Below, piece after piece: positions 50,179 to 61,799 of a stretch of DNA of 64,000 nt. Where the stretch lies: assembly GCA_020746105.1 (NCBI GenBank), contig CM036618.1:120763161-120827160 (forward strand), given 5' to 3'. The DNA is from Trogon surrucura (lineage: Eukaryota; Chordata; Aves; Trogoniformes; Trogonidae). The notes under the pieces are model-generated. The model was given only the letters and a program-made list of their open reading frames with translations, was not told the origin of the DNA and did not search any database. The position numbers were made by a program, and so were the translations under genes. Position 1 is the stretch's first letter, and each line of letters starts with the position of its first letter.

Positions 50179-50216
50179 ATTCCTGAGTCCCGATGGGATT
50201 CCTGAGTCCCAGCGGT
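50179..50216 (+). repeat. 19-bp imperfect tandem repeat
   Basis: Two abutting 19-bp units share ATTCCTGAGTCCC and differ in the last six bases (GATGGG against AGCGGT). It is a small local duplication just upstream of the CR1 copy. Confidence 0.75.
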
Positions 50217-50464
50217 CGTGCCTTCAGGAATCAGAAGGGCGTTAAGTTTCTGGTCAACACGGCTGGAGCCCAAACAATCTTCTCCCCATATCAAAGAAGC
50301 CAAAAGAGCAGATGCAGAACGTGGAATGTCAAAGCATTTACCTCATTGCTCTGACAAGAAATCTCACACGTCGCACGGAATATAACTGGACCAGTAAGAA
50401 ACACCCCAGTGTGCGTTTATCCACCCTCTGCACGACATCCTGGCAGCTGCCACCTTAGATTTCC

Positions 50465-50688
50465 ATTACCTGGAAATTCCAGCGAGACATAAGGCAAAAC
50501 TTTTCCTCATTTGGGCAGTTAAGGATTAGAAGAGGTTACCCAGGAAGGTTGCAACATCTCCATCCTCAGAGACACGGGAAGCTGGGCTGGACACAACCCT
50601 GAGCAACCTGATCTAACTGGACCCGCTTTGAACACGGGGTTGGACTGGAAGACTCCAGAAGTCCCTTTCAACCACCTGCATTCTGTGC
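50465..50688 (+). mobile_element. Older CR1 LINE 3' fragment
   Basis: Plus-strand text follows the CR1 3' end in order: GAAGAGGTTACCCAGGAAGG, then TCTCCATCCTCAGAGACAC, CTGGACACAACCCTGAGCAA, GGGGTTGGACTGGAAGACTC, CCCTTTCAACC, and a terminal ATTCTGTG. Multiple differences from the common CR1 pattern, a lost second octamer and the lack of a good frame show that it is older than the 40.3-kb copy. It lies in the opposite orientation. Confidence 0.85.
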
Positions 50689-52260
50689 CCGTCCTTTCAG
50701 AAAACAGCATCACGTAGTGTAAAAATGTAAGCGATGCTCAGGTACAGGAAAGCCATCCTAGTAATGCATCATCCTGGTTCTGACAATTTACACTCAAGAG
50801 AGAAAAAACTCACTTCGCTCTCAAATAAACACGTTAGAAAAATTTGCAAAACTACCACACTTTTGGCCAAAGTACCACTCCGATTATATTTCTGAAGGTG
50901 TGAACATCTTTTATTATTTACTTTACAAACCTGAATTTAGCACCTCTCCTCCTCCCCACCATCACACCGCCCCCAGAAAACAAAATTTTAAAAAATGTCA
51001 CCAATTCACACAGATCAACCACAAACAAAACCACTTAGAGGAACACTGAAAATTCATCTTTTATCATCTGTGCCACCTAGCAACAGTACCAGATCCGACA
51101 CATTTGCAAATCTGACATAGAGAAGTGCATAAACATCAGAACGGGAGGAGAGAGAAAACCTCCTTTCCCATTTCAAAAATCCCATAAGAGTTTTCTGAAA
51201 TATTGTCATGCTTATAACAGACCACATACACTAGTTTTAAACTGCATCCTCAAGTTGTGAGTAAATACAGGGAGGGGGGGTTGTAGGCTGATAATTTCAT
51301 CTTCTGTAAATCAGACCCAGGCCAAGTGTTTCACAGATACTGAAAATTCTGCTGAACTTCAAGATGAAATGTAGGCTTTGCCTGATCTGTTGCGGGCAGC
51401 AATAGAAAGGGCAGTCCTTTCTCTTCAAATTATTACAAATAACTGGGAAGACTTCACGGTTTTATGCCCAGTTCCTTTCTCGATAACGCTGCATTTCACC
51501 CAGAGCAGCCAGTAAAGTATTACCGAAAAATTAAGATTATTACATGCACACATAATTACTAGCATGCTACTCACTTAAAAAACTTCTCAGTTAGATACTT
51601 TGATTCCTTACCAACTACTCACACGTTCCTGAGCTGGGAAATAAACGTTAACAGGCTGCCCACAATAGGTCACAAAATCACAGCCCATCTGGGGATGGAC
51701 TTCAGGCCTCCTGGCTTCAGTGTTCTAGCACTGGAGTAAATTCATTTCTGCTTTAAAATGTATCTAATATTGAAGTAGTTTTATCTATACAAACAACGCG
51801 TATTCAACAAATAGCATGATGGATGTGATTTTAATTGTTTTAATAAATAGCAAGATTAATCTACTAAAGTAGAGTCTGGAGAGTCGGTCTAAAAGAAATA
51901 AAGTATTAAACATCTCTAATTTCAGTCAATAGCCTGGAACCTACTGCACTTTTGGGCACTCCTATTCATAATTCACAACTGGATACAACAAAACCGATAA
52001 CTTTATTTATAAGCTGTAGAGCAGGTTCTGGGATTCACATGTACAAAAAAACTTAATTCAGGCTAAATCTCTGGAAAACTTTCAAAGACATCGCCCTCCT
52101 GTTCTATTGTTTGTTCCCTGAAAAAAAATCTGCAAAATTCAGTTTATGTGCTGGTCAAAGTGCATTTTAAAAATGGTTTGGACAGACACATATGTATTCA
52201 TTCTGACAATTTTATCTTGATTTTGAGCCAGCCATTTCCCAACTGAGGTATCTTTTAAAT
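50689..52260. other. Noncoding stretch
   Basis: No gene or repeat recognised. AT-rich, with a G7 run near 51272. Confidence 0.4.
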
Positions 52261-52378
52261 ATATGTATGTATCTATACACACACATATGTGTGTGTGTGT
52301 ATATATATGTGTGTGTATATATATCTTCTATTATATGTGTTATACCTTCTATTATATGTGCATATATATCTTCTATTA
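52261..52378 (+). repeat. Compound microsatellite and 21-24-bp minisatellite
   Basis: TATG/CA/TG/TA dinucleotide blocks (a short CA run, then GTGTGTGTGT and ATATATAT) lead into about three units built on ATATCTTCTATTATATGTG (near 52321, 52342 and 52366). The TA-rich and alternating purine-pyrimidine blocks favour length variation. Confidence 0.85.
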
Positions 52379-55237
52379 GTGATTCTGGACAAAGGGAGCT
52401 TCATTATTCATCCTTAGACCACCTTGTCAGTTTTTTAAGCATATCCTCTTTCCTGTAGACTCTGTATTTAAAAAAAAAAAATAAAATTAGAATTTAAAAC
52501 CAGCAGCCTACTTGTATCTCTGCACATGGAGGAGACTCCGGGAAAGCGATGAAGGGTTTGCCACTCAAAAGGAAGAGGCAACACAGGGCCCAGAACTTAA
52601 ATGAGCACAGGAGCTGAAGAACAAGAAAAAAAAAAAAGCACAAAAAAACCCAGAGATGAAGATCACTGAGGCAAAGCAGAGGTTCAGAAGCAAACACCGA
52701 GACTGACAGCTGTCAGGAACGGAGTCAACTAATCAATCAACTAAGCAGCTCATCACGGGGAGAAACAAGCTCCTCCAGAACACTTCATCAGCCTCCCTCG
52801 AATACGACCTAACGCAGCTCCGATCTCGCTGTTGCAAAAAAAACCCATCTTTGCATTGTTTCTCCTTAAAATTCTGCACGGCAAAGCAATAATCAGCAGT
52901 GACTGGTGATCCAGCATAATTTGAAAATCCACGAAAACCAGGCAAATCACGGCTTCACTTCACAAACTGTCACACAGTAGCAATTACTGCTGTGAACTCG
53001 TACTTAAATGATATACACAGCATCTTGCCACCAAAATCGGGAGGAATATTTGTTTCTGTTTAAACAGGGGGAAAAAGTCAGCCAAGCGTCTGTGTGAAAT
53101 CGCATTCTTAGCTCTCTTACAAGTTCGCGTTACAATCACAAATACGAAAACGGGAGCAGAAAGTGAGGTTTGCAGAGGGTACAGAGCCTGAGATCAACCA
53201 AGCTTCTTCCAAGCAGCGTCAACTTTATCGAGGCTGTAATAGGAAACACGCAGAGATTAGTCAATTAATAAAAAATCAGCTCGTTTTTATTAAAACCAAA
53301 GAAATCTGGCCCGTTAGTTTTTGGTTCTTGTGGATACGCAAGTAAGTTCACTTCAAATCAGAAATGTGTGAGAACCAAGTAACTCCTGGTTCGGGTTTTG
53401 TTTCCACGCTCGCCGCTCCTGCAGACTGCTAAATATCCTTACACACCAGGAAAAAAAAAGGAATCCAAACATCAGAAACATTTTCACTTTAGCTTTTTTA
53501 TTGCCACACAATCTACTTAATGTTTGCTTCAGTGCAGAGGGAAAAAAAAAATAAAAATCTGTCCTTCCCTTTTATTTAGAGAGCTGATTCTTAAGATTTC
53601 AATTATCAACAGATCTGTGCTGGTTAAAGAACTTTAGGGAGGATTTTAACACAGTGAAGCAGTAACACAAGTCATGAAACAAAAAGCCCAGCACAATGCA
53701 TTAGTTCGTTTCAAAGTAAACATGGAAATTAAATTATTTCTCTACAAGGTCTGAGAAATCGCAAAACAACAGTAAAAGGGTAACTACCATACTGAAGTAG
53801 AACTTTTTATAGGATCCAATTAAGATGCTGCATTGTTGTTTTGCCTTTTAAGTTCTGTTCAACACTTTATCTGTGCCCAACATCCCCCACCCTCTCACTT
53901 CTAAAGAAAAATGCATATTAGCTTACTTTTCAGTTCCTGACACAAGAACTGCAGTTTTCAACTTGACGAAAAGAGTCAAGAGCTGAAGCTCTTTTTCCAA
54001 CAGGGCTTCAGTTAGCACTTCTCTATTCACGTACTGCTTTCAAACCATCTTCCTCTGCACAGACGGGGGAAGAGACAAGATGGTACGAGATGGGGCGGCA
54101 CATCTTGGGGCTGCGGTTGAATTTCTTCCTATTTCAAGTCTGAGAGACACTACAGAGGTTCGGGCCGCTCCGGTCAACTCCGATGGGCATTTCTGTATCC
54201 ATCCCAGCACGGCGACTCACTGCCAGGCTTGTCTTGAGTATCTGGCTTTTATTTGCTACTAGGGGGAAAAACCCCAACTTTTAATTCTTCGTAGAACAAC
54301 CAAGCTGTGAAGCTACTCCCATAATTTTTTGCTATTTGCTACCTAAGCCCCTTTTCACCACAACCACTTGCTGGCCTATTTTTTTGTTTACTGGGCACTT
54401 TTCCTATCCCCTGGATGAACAAAACACGAAGGAAAATAATTTCCTTTTTCTTTCCCTAGCTTCTTTTTCTACATTGGCTTTTTCTGACCTCTTCAAACAA
54501 AGCATTACCTTCAAAGGAAACAAGTTTACTTATCATCCATCATTTCAGCCTGATGCAATGGAACAGCGTATACTGATATTCTCCATCAGGTGCAAACAGC
54601 CAACTGATTCATCAACTGCATCATTTTGAACTAGTCTGCTCATGGTTCTTAGCCAGTTCTCAATAAATTACAGAGTGTCAAACTATTTTATTAGAGAAGT
54701 TTATTTTTCAGGATGCTTATTTTGTGTGGTCCATGGAAAAAGCTTGGATTCACCTACACTCTCCTATGTCCTTTGTGCAAAACTTTTGTAATAATTTCAA
54801 AAACCGTTTTTTTTGCAGCAATGCTGAATGATTTCAGGCTCATCCCACTTACTGCTCACAGTGCCATTATGCTCCGGCTTCTTGTTTTTTCCTTCCCAAA
54901 AGTTGTTTTCTTTAGTGGTAAACTAAAGACAGTTTACTAGATAAAAACATTAAAGCTGTTTTCTTCACTGTTCCTAAAACTTGAAATCCTAATCCCCTTG
55001 GTTCACTTTGCTCTCCCCCAACAGGATCAGCCTAGGACGCGCTTGTGAAGGCAACCGCCATAACTGCAAGAAATGAACTAATTTCTTGCAAAGTTGGCGA
55101 TATTTTGTCACCCAAACATGTCACTTACTACACAGAATAATTTCTCCACGTGGCAAAGCCTTCTATAAGTGTATTGACAGGCTCCTCATCACTTTCTAAT
55201 TGCCTCTGCTTCCTTCTCGCTAAAAGCTGATCAAATT
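52379..55237. other. Noncoding stretch
   Basis: No gene recognised. It carries A10-A12 runs near 52470 and 52628, and a pyrimidine-rich plus-strand frame of 97 codons at about 54336-54629 without features. Confidence 0.4.
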
Positions 55238-55335
55238 AGAGTCTAATCTTGGCTCCACGCCGAGTCTTGCCGTAGCGCTGGGTAAAGCAACTTCTCTGCT
55301 TCCACTTCGGCTGGAAAATGAGAATAAAACACAGC
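55238..55335 (+). mobile_element. MIR-like SINE relic
   Basis: The run of phrases TCTTGGCTCC, TAGCGCTGGGTAAAGCAACT, TCTCTGCTTCCACTTCGGCT and GGAAAATGAGAATAAAAC parallels the MIR core-SINE order: TCCTGGCTCTGCCACTT, GACCTTGGGCAAGTCAC, CTCTGTGCCTCAGTTTCC, GTAAAATGGGGATAATA. Similarity is from memory and divergence is high, as expected for a repeat that predates amniote radiation. The 5' tRNA-derived part was not found. Confidence 0.4.
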
Positions 55336-55480
55336 ACGTCCGCGCGCCCTGCGTCTGTGCGCGCTCGCACGCTGCGTCAGGGCAAAGCGTTGCGAAACAA
55401 TTAGCACCCGCGTCCTCGCCTGCGATTGTGACTGAGCCGGCCTCCCGCCTCAGCCTCGGCACTACCTCGCTTGTTTGTGT
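55336..55480. other. CpG-dense island
   Basis: Dense CpG (CACGTCCGCGCGCCCTGCG, GTGCGCGCTCGCACGCTGCG) in AT-rich surroundings directly follows the MIR-like relic. No TATA box or clear exon was identified. It may be a small unmethylated regulatory island. Confidence 0.45.
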
Positions 55481-58037
55481 TGTGCTTCAAAAAACCCTTT
55501 TCTGTTCTCCTTGGTATTAATTTGTTTTGCTTCTCAAATGGAATGTAACAGCTGGTTAGTAGTTCATAGCTCATTTAGAGTTTATTCACCTTTTGTTGCT
55601 CCACGTTTTAGTTCTCCTTATTCAAATGAGCATTATGTGCCGGGGTTTTAGCATTAAGTAAGTGCTTTCCTGCTCAGTTTCACCTCGTACTAGCTCCAAA
55701 CCCACCAAATATGTTATAAACGAAGAGCTACAACAGAATATACAAAGCGGCACTTAGAAATCCAGTTTGCCAGTGATGGATTAGGGATTTACATTCCCAA
55801 ACTACCAAGTACAGTGGTCTCCCTGACCACCCAAATACAGTGATTTATACGCAGTGACAGATCAAGCAGTCTTCCTGGTTACATATCATTAGTGGAAATC
55901 AAAGTCATGTCAGATATTGATGGTAATACCTTTCAGAGGTACATTACTAGCCAAGCTTAATGAGCAGCTTTCACATGAATTATTCAGCGAACAACAGTGC
56001 TCAAAATATATGCATATAGGTAGACTCTCCAATTCTTAAGACTACATTCATCACCGATGATTTCAAACAAACGGAAGCCATACTCAAACCCAAAGCTAAC
56101 CTGTGCATAGGAGCAGCAAGTTCAGGTTATTCAGCTTATAGATTTACTACTGTAAGTGCATTACATTAAAGTGCAACAAGATGTTTCAGCTGCAAAAGCA
56201 AAAATTCCTAATTACCCGATTTCCAGCATTCAGTAGCACAACTCTTTCTCCGCGTGCTGCAAATCTATTAAAATCACTGACCAAAAGAAAAAAAAAAAAC
56301 CTAAACTTTTAAACTTCCATTTAAAAACACGCAGTCATTCTGGGTTACGTTATTGTGGATCAAAACTAATCTACTACAGGAACAGAGAAATCCAGTGTTG
56401 ATGCTTATTTTAAAATTGAGAAGTGATGAAAGCAATTTTCATAGCCCATTTTAAACTTTCACTCAAAGCATGTAGGTTAATGGAAGCTAATATAAACAGC
56501 GTGGAACAGAAGGACTAAAATCTGATGAGGAACAATCAGAATAATTTGGTCTAGCAGCTGAAAGGATACACACGTACAACTAAACTGAACTCTGTTTATG
56601 CGTTTTGATTTTCAAGCCTCCTCTAAGATGATTACCCTATCTCAACTTCTATCGAGGGAAAAATGCCTCCTGCTTTCTTACTCTGCTTCTAAACCAACTT
56701 CTTAAATATTGGGCTTTTTTAATACTAGGTGTGTCACACTATTTAGTTTCTGCTCTAAACATCTTGAAAACAAAAATTGCTACTGCAACCCCTCGCCAAC
56801 TCGTGACTTTCTCTAAACCTGCTGCTATTCTGTTTGTAGTCTCTGATTTGGTTTTGCCATTCTTGGATGGAAGCAGGATTAGGGGAAGCCCCTCGCGTAC
56901 CTTTGAGAAATGGGATCATAATGACAGCGCCAAACCATCTAAGCAGCTGCAAGCAGTACTCCTGGGCACTTCAAAAGAGTTCCTGACCAAAGAGAAACCG
57001 CGGACGCTTTACAAAAATGAAGATGTTGGCTACGAATGGAATTAAACTGAAACACTACCTAAGTAGCGGTGCACAGCAGACGATGAGATTTAATAGAGGA
57101 AAAAAGAGAGGCCTCACCAAGCAGCCTGCATTATGCTTGTGTTTACATTTGAAAAGCTGCAGTACTTTCTACCCCTAAGCACTCGTTTCATTTTTGTACA
57201 CAAATTACATCCACTCTGCCAGACACCATTTATAATGGCAGACAATCAGATCAGACACGACACTCAAGAGTTTTTTTAAACTTCCTATTAAAAAGCAGCA
57301 TGTCAGTATATTTGGATACAGGATTCCCCCATCATTTAATTCACATTTGTCTTCAACAAGCAAATAGTTTAAAAGCTGTTGCACATGACCATCACGTACC
57401 CACGCCTCACGTGCAATGGCACAAGCCTCATTTTTTTTTTCGGACATTGCTATGAAAAATCTACTTTTGTGCTACTTCCATAGTCTAGGGCCACTGCAAT
57501 ATGCTTCACATTGAAAATTACATCTTCCTTTTGAGCTTCCCAAATAAATTTTTTGAGACTCACAAATCGCGAAAACTTTAGGTCAACGGGTTTATTTTCA
57601 CGTAGTGATGAGGACAGCAGCGGGTTGTTACATAAGAAATAGGGATAACTGGCTTTGCTGTGGCAAAAAAAAAGAAAAATCACAGTAGTTGGTAACACAG
57701 AGATATCAGAAGTTACTTAATTACAACTCATTAAAACTGTTCATCAGAAGCAGACTAATGCTGTAAGTTGTGCTTGAGCAGTCCCATTTTGCACAGTAAG
57801 ATTAGTCTAAGACCAAATACCCTGAAAAAATAATTGCAATATTCAGTATTTTTTGAATGGTTCCCTTCCTGAATCATTGTGCTGAGCCTCTACTTATCCA
57901 AGTTTTTTATTAAGAAAATGGATACCTAATCTAACAATATCCTGGACACAAGTGACATCATGAACTGTAAAACTTAAAACTACAAGAATTCTCTCTCGCA
58001 TAAATCAGAGCTCCTCTATTAACATCAGGAAAGGTCT
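55481..58037. other. Noncoding stretch
   Basis: No gene or repeat recognised. The plus-strand 104-codon frame at about 56731-57045 and minus-strand frames at about 57205-57698 carry no motif. Confidence 0.4.
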
Positions 58038-58604
58038 GTGGAAATTTCCATCCCTATCAACTATTTCCCTGAAAGAAACCAGACCTTTGAAGTGACTAGC
58101 ACAGGCTGTCCTGGAGATTGTAAGGAATTAGAATTATTTTCAGATAGGGGAAGACGTGGGCCAGTAACAGTGCCTCGAGTTTTAGAGGAAAGGAAAGCTC
58201 AGGCACAGAGACTACAGACAGGGCAACACCAGAGAGCGCAAGAAAAACAGAGGCTTCCTAGCACTCTAATAAAAATACTTAGAAAAGAAAGGACATTGAT
58301 ACTGTTTGAAGCAGGGAGAGAGCAGATGAAAGCCCGGGCCGGCGCGCTCTGCTGCCAGTCATTTCATAGAATTATAGAATCATTTCAAGGGATCTCCTCA
58401 GCAGTGCAAAGGGAGTGGCTTCAAGCCCAGGTTTTGCGAAGGACACGGGTGTTTAACGAAGACAAGAAACGCATCCGAGCATGTGGCTACAACAAAGCAG
58501 GTGTCAGTACATGTGACTTAAAATCTAACAAAGTCACTGCTAAGCTAGCGAATTTCCTTGTGTTTAGTGGTTATCTCGGAAGGATGTGGTACACAAATTC
58601 ATAG
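58038..58604 (+). other. Long unassigned open frame (about 188 codons)
   Basis: The second-longest open frame in the window starts from a non-ATG codon. The translation is basic and polar (EERKAQAQRLQTGQHQRAQE, KKRIRACGYNKAG) with no recognised domain. Near 58363-58392 it passes through TTTCATAGAATTATAGAATC, which resembles the reverse complement of a CR1 tail, so part of the frame may be old repeat sequence. No splice or promoter structure supports expression; chance remains the simplest reading. Confidence 0.2.
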
Positions 58605-59592
58605 CCAGAGATGACTACACTACATTTTTTCCTCTTACAGTATTTGTACTATCAAGTTTACAGTTCTTCTCGTGTATCATAGCAGCCTGCCTCCAGCAGA
58701 GAGGAGAATCCCTTCAGGAGATGCACCTCCCTTTAACAAACTTCATCATTGGGACGTGGAAACTAAGTCTTACCTTTTTCTTTTCCAGTGTTATAGAAGA
58801 ATAATACAATGTTAGACATAGTTCTTAATGATATTAATAGGCTACCTAGTGAAGCACAAACAGTAAGGATCTAGAAATCAAGGTTATGTTTTCAATGTCT
58901 GAATCAATCCATACGCGAAAGGATGCAATGCTCACATGTTCCTGCATCACAAGCACTCTACAGTAGCTGGGTATTGTTTGAAGTTTACGGCTGTGGGGTT
59001 TTTCTTCCTTAATTATGTGATTCTGTCCATCACATAAAATTGACTCCAAATAATGACCATAAAGAACAGTATCACTGCTGATCATCAGGTGATCACAGCC
59101 AAATCAAACGCCGGCAACAGTATCTGACAACTCCCAGAGGACATGAGTGCCACGAGCTCAGTACTTGTCACATCAAGAAATACTTTAGTTGAGCTCTTCC
59201 ATCGATAAAGCACCGAAAAGGTGCACAGAGCTGTAGGGAAACAAGTGGAAGAGTCTGCAGCAGCCGCTCTTTCTTCATTTTGCAAGTCAGTATCTTTGCA
59301 TTAAAAAGTCAACACCAAAACCAATTCTTGCTGTCCCAGGATGGCACCAGTACGAGGATGAGCAGTGCCTCACTCCTTTAGTACACAGTGCTCTATCAAA
59401 TTGCTCTATCAATTTACTATCAAAGTAAATTGTTTTTCTGTGTTGGCAGCGCTGCCCCTGGTCTAATGCATTTAGGTATCCTCTCCCACCGTGGTTGTAT
59501 GCTGCCGGCTAAGTCACAGTATATATAGCACATCCAGGTATGTCACATATATGGAACTTCTCAGTTTTCTCACGGCCAAGACAAGCCAAATT
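58605..59592. other. Noncoding stretch
   Basis: No gene recognised. A short local duplication of TTGCTCTATCAA-type text occurs at about 59389-59413. Confidence 0.4.
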
Positions 59593-59620
59593 ACTCTTTA
59601 AAATAAATACTCTTTAAAAT
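59593..59620 (+). repeat. 16-bp tandem duplication
   Basis: ACTCTTTAAAATAAAT at 59593-59608 is followed directly by ACTCTTTAAAAT, a partial second copy. Minor slippage-type repeat. Confidence 0.8.
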
Positions 59621-61159
59621 ACCGGTTAACTTCTTAAACTCAGCTGACATATGAAAGTCTCCAAAACATTAGTAAGCTTGCAAGAATTTATACAACAGAT
59701 GAACTGAAGGAATCAAAACTTCCTTCAAACGAAAAAAATAGGTGCTAAACCAGAATGCTGCCACAGGGGAGGATGTGAGAGGATCAGAGAAATAATTTAG
59801 CCTGGAGGATGAAGGGCACCATGAACACAAGAAATGGGGGACAGCACTTACCTCTCAAAAATTACATTAGCGTTCTGTGAAAGAAAAGGATTGGGCAAAG
59901 CCAATGGGAGAGATATAAAGAAAGACGTTGTAATTATCTTGTGGGGCTGGAAAAGTAATAACAGAAAATAAAAAATCCCTTCTTTCCCCTTACAGCAAAC
60001 AAAAAAGTATTTACACCCGATTGGAGCGGCCTGTTCTTCATTAGTATTAGCATAAAGACAAGTTTGCATGCGTGCAACTTCAGATTCAAAGAAACAGAAT
60101 CTGTTAAGTACCAAGGTTTAGGAAAACTACCAACAAAGCCAGCAACTCCCCTCTCAGAGGCGGAAGCAATGCATTAATGGCTCTTATTTTAAAAAGCATA
60201 ACCATTTGTCTGTTATTCCCTTAATATGGCACAATAGAATAAGCCCTGACAGATCAGCATGTATTTTGCTGATCATCGCGTTTCCAAATTCTTCCGCTAC
60301 GATTAATTGCAGTGAGAAGAAAACACTACACAGTTTTGCCAATCACGAGGTAAGGCTGTGAAACAGCCCCAGGCAACAGAGGCCCTCCCAGCACCAGCAT
60401 CACTCTTCTACCCACCAGCACCCTCAGCTGAAGAGAGGCTCTGACCCCACTCCTCAACTAAATTAGATTTACATCAAAGGTTCCTACTTTCCCGCTGTCA
60501 GCTAGCCCAGCGATGAATTGATAATGTGTTATGTAATGAAAAATACTGATTTTGCTTACATACTTCACAGTAAACTTCTTTATTCCTTCCATTCACCTTG
60601 GTGACTTACACATGCCATTAGCTGGATTCCCATTTCAAGAGTAAGTTGCTGGTTTACACAGATGGCGTTTCAAAATCAGGGGTTGGCTGAAGATACTGGG
60701 ATACAGTGTGCACGAAAGCTTTCTGCCTGGTTTTGGGTGGGGAGGGGTTGGTTTGCAATTTTTTCAAAAATGAACACAGCGATGACGTAAGGTCATCCAC
60801 AGATCCTCATTTTTGTGCAACATACATCATTCTCTGGAAAAAAAAGCACAACGGTGCAGGTGTGCGAGTAATAAGATCTTGTAGAGGAAAAAGCTTCTTG
60901 CTTGTAAATTAAACTGATCACACAGCTGCTTAGTCTTGTTGAATTCCAATACAAATGTGCTACGTTAGACCAAACCACCATGGCCTATTCCACGAGGAAC
61001 CCATATAATTCATCACGCGAGCTATATTTCCTTTTTTAATTTAAAAAGTCTCATTATCTAGAGGAAGAACCTAGATATGTTTTTAATATATGTGCAACTA
61101 TTACATGTATGAAGGCGGGCTTTTATTAATAACTAACAGAAAGCAGGCACATAAACCAC
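59621..61159. other. Noncoding stretch
   Basis: No gene recognised. A G-rich tract (GGGTGGGGAGGGGTTGG) at about 60735-60751 could form a G-quadruplex on the plus strand. Confidence 0.4.
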
Positions 61160-61610
61160 GTTACTCTGGGCTTGCGCGTCGCCTCACCGCCGCGAAGGAG
61201 AGAGCACATCTTTCATCAAGAATGCTAATATATTCTTCCACCTTACTATTTTACATCCTCTCTGGGGCTTTTAACCACTGGACTGAATCCTGGACAAAGG
61301 AACCGGGCTGCCCAGGAAGAAAGGGGTGGGGGAGCAGCGGCTATTTATCCGCTCTTTGCAATATTCTTCCGACGGCGTGAACGGAGAGAGCCGGCCGCCG
61401 GCGCCCAGCGCCGCTCGGTATTGAACGCCGGCGCGCAGCGGAAAGGACCTTTCCATCGGATGTCTCCGAAGATCCTCCTATTAGCAAGACTTAAGGCGGC
61501 CTTTGTCATATCAAATATGCTCAGCTGCTTACCGCATGGCGAAGCGGTGTAAGAACCATTTAAAGATGTGTCTGACATCATTAATCTATTTGCCCTCTGA
61601 CCCGCGGAGC
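61160..61610. promoter_or_regulatory. CpG-dense mini-island
   Basis: CpG-rich sequence (GCGCGTCGCCTCACCGCCGCG at its left edge, GAGCCGGCCGCCGGCGCC and CGCCGGCGCGCAGCGG at its centre) stands out from the AT-rich flanks. A minus-strand ATG frame at 61345-61581 is open for 78 codons and starts MMSDTSLNGSYTASPCG, then KQLSIFDMTKAALSLANRR; it has no recognised family. The island may be a small promoter or part of the adjoining enhancer-like block. No TATA box was identified. Confidence 0.45.
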
Positions 61611-61626
61611 TGAACTGTAACTATGG

Positions 61627-61643
61627 TGACCAAAGCTTGACCT
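61627..61643 (-). promoter_or_regulatory. DR5-type nuclear-receptor site
   Basis: Minus-strand AGGTCA, five bases (AGCTT), then TGGTCA form a direct repeat with 5-bp spacing, the arrangement bound by RAR-RXR. One half site is a perfect match; the other differs at its first base. A further TGACC half site lies about 30 bp to the left. Confidence 0.45.
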
Positions 61644-61742
61644 TACAATGCTGAGAAACTTTAAAGCTCAGTAGTATTTTGGGTCGCATTGTTAGGCTGA
61701 ACAAAGGAATAAAGAAGAAATGTGACAGTTTCCTGGGAATTA

Positions 61743-61756
61743 AGGTCAGCAGGTCA
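61743..61756 (+). promoter_or_regulatory. Perfect DR2 nuclear-receptor site
   Basis: AGGTCA-GC-AGGTCA is a perfect direct repeat of the nuclear-receptor half site with a 2-bp spacer, a known RAR-RXR binding arrangement. It lies about 100 bp from the DR5-type site, in run-free complex sequence. Confidence 0.6.
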
Positions 61757-61772
61757 ATTGCCCTAAAGCTTT

Positions 61773-61781
61773 ATTGTTATG
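61773..61781 (+). promoter_or_regulatory. SOX / SOX-POU-like motif
   Basis: ATTGTTATG matches the SOX half and the first POU bases of the SOX2-OCT4 composite (CATTGTTATGCAAAT); the rest of the POU half diverges. Other SOX-type cores (AACAAAG near 61700, ATTGTTA near 61689) lie within 100 bp. Confidence 0.35.
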
Positions 61782-61799
61782 TGATAAGCAAGACTGGCT

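Noticed and set aside
58363-58394. Possible CR1 tail (ATAGAATTATAGAATCATTT)
   Set aside because: Too short and without the following GGTTGG motif; noted only within the open-frame entry.
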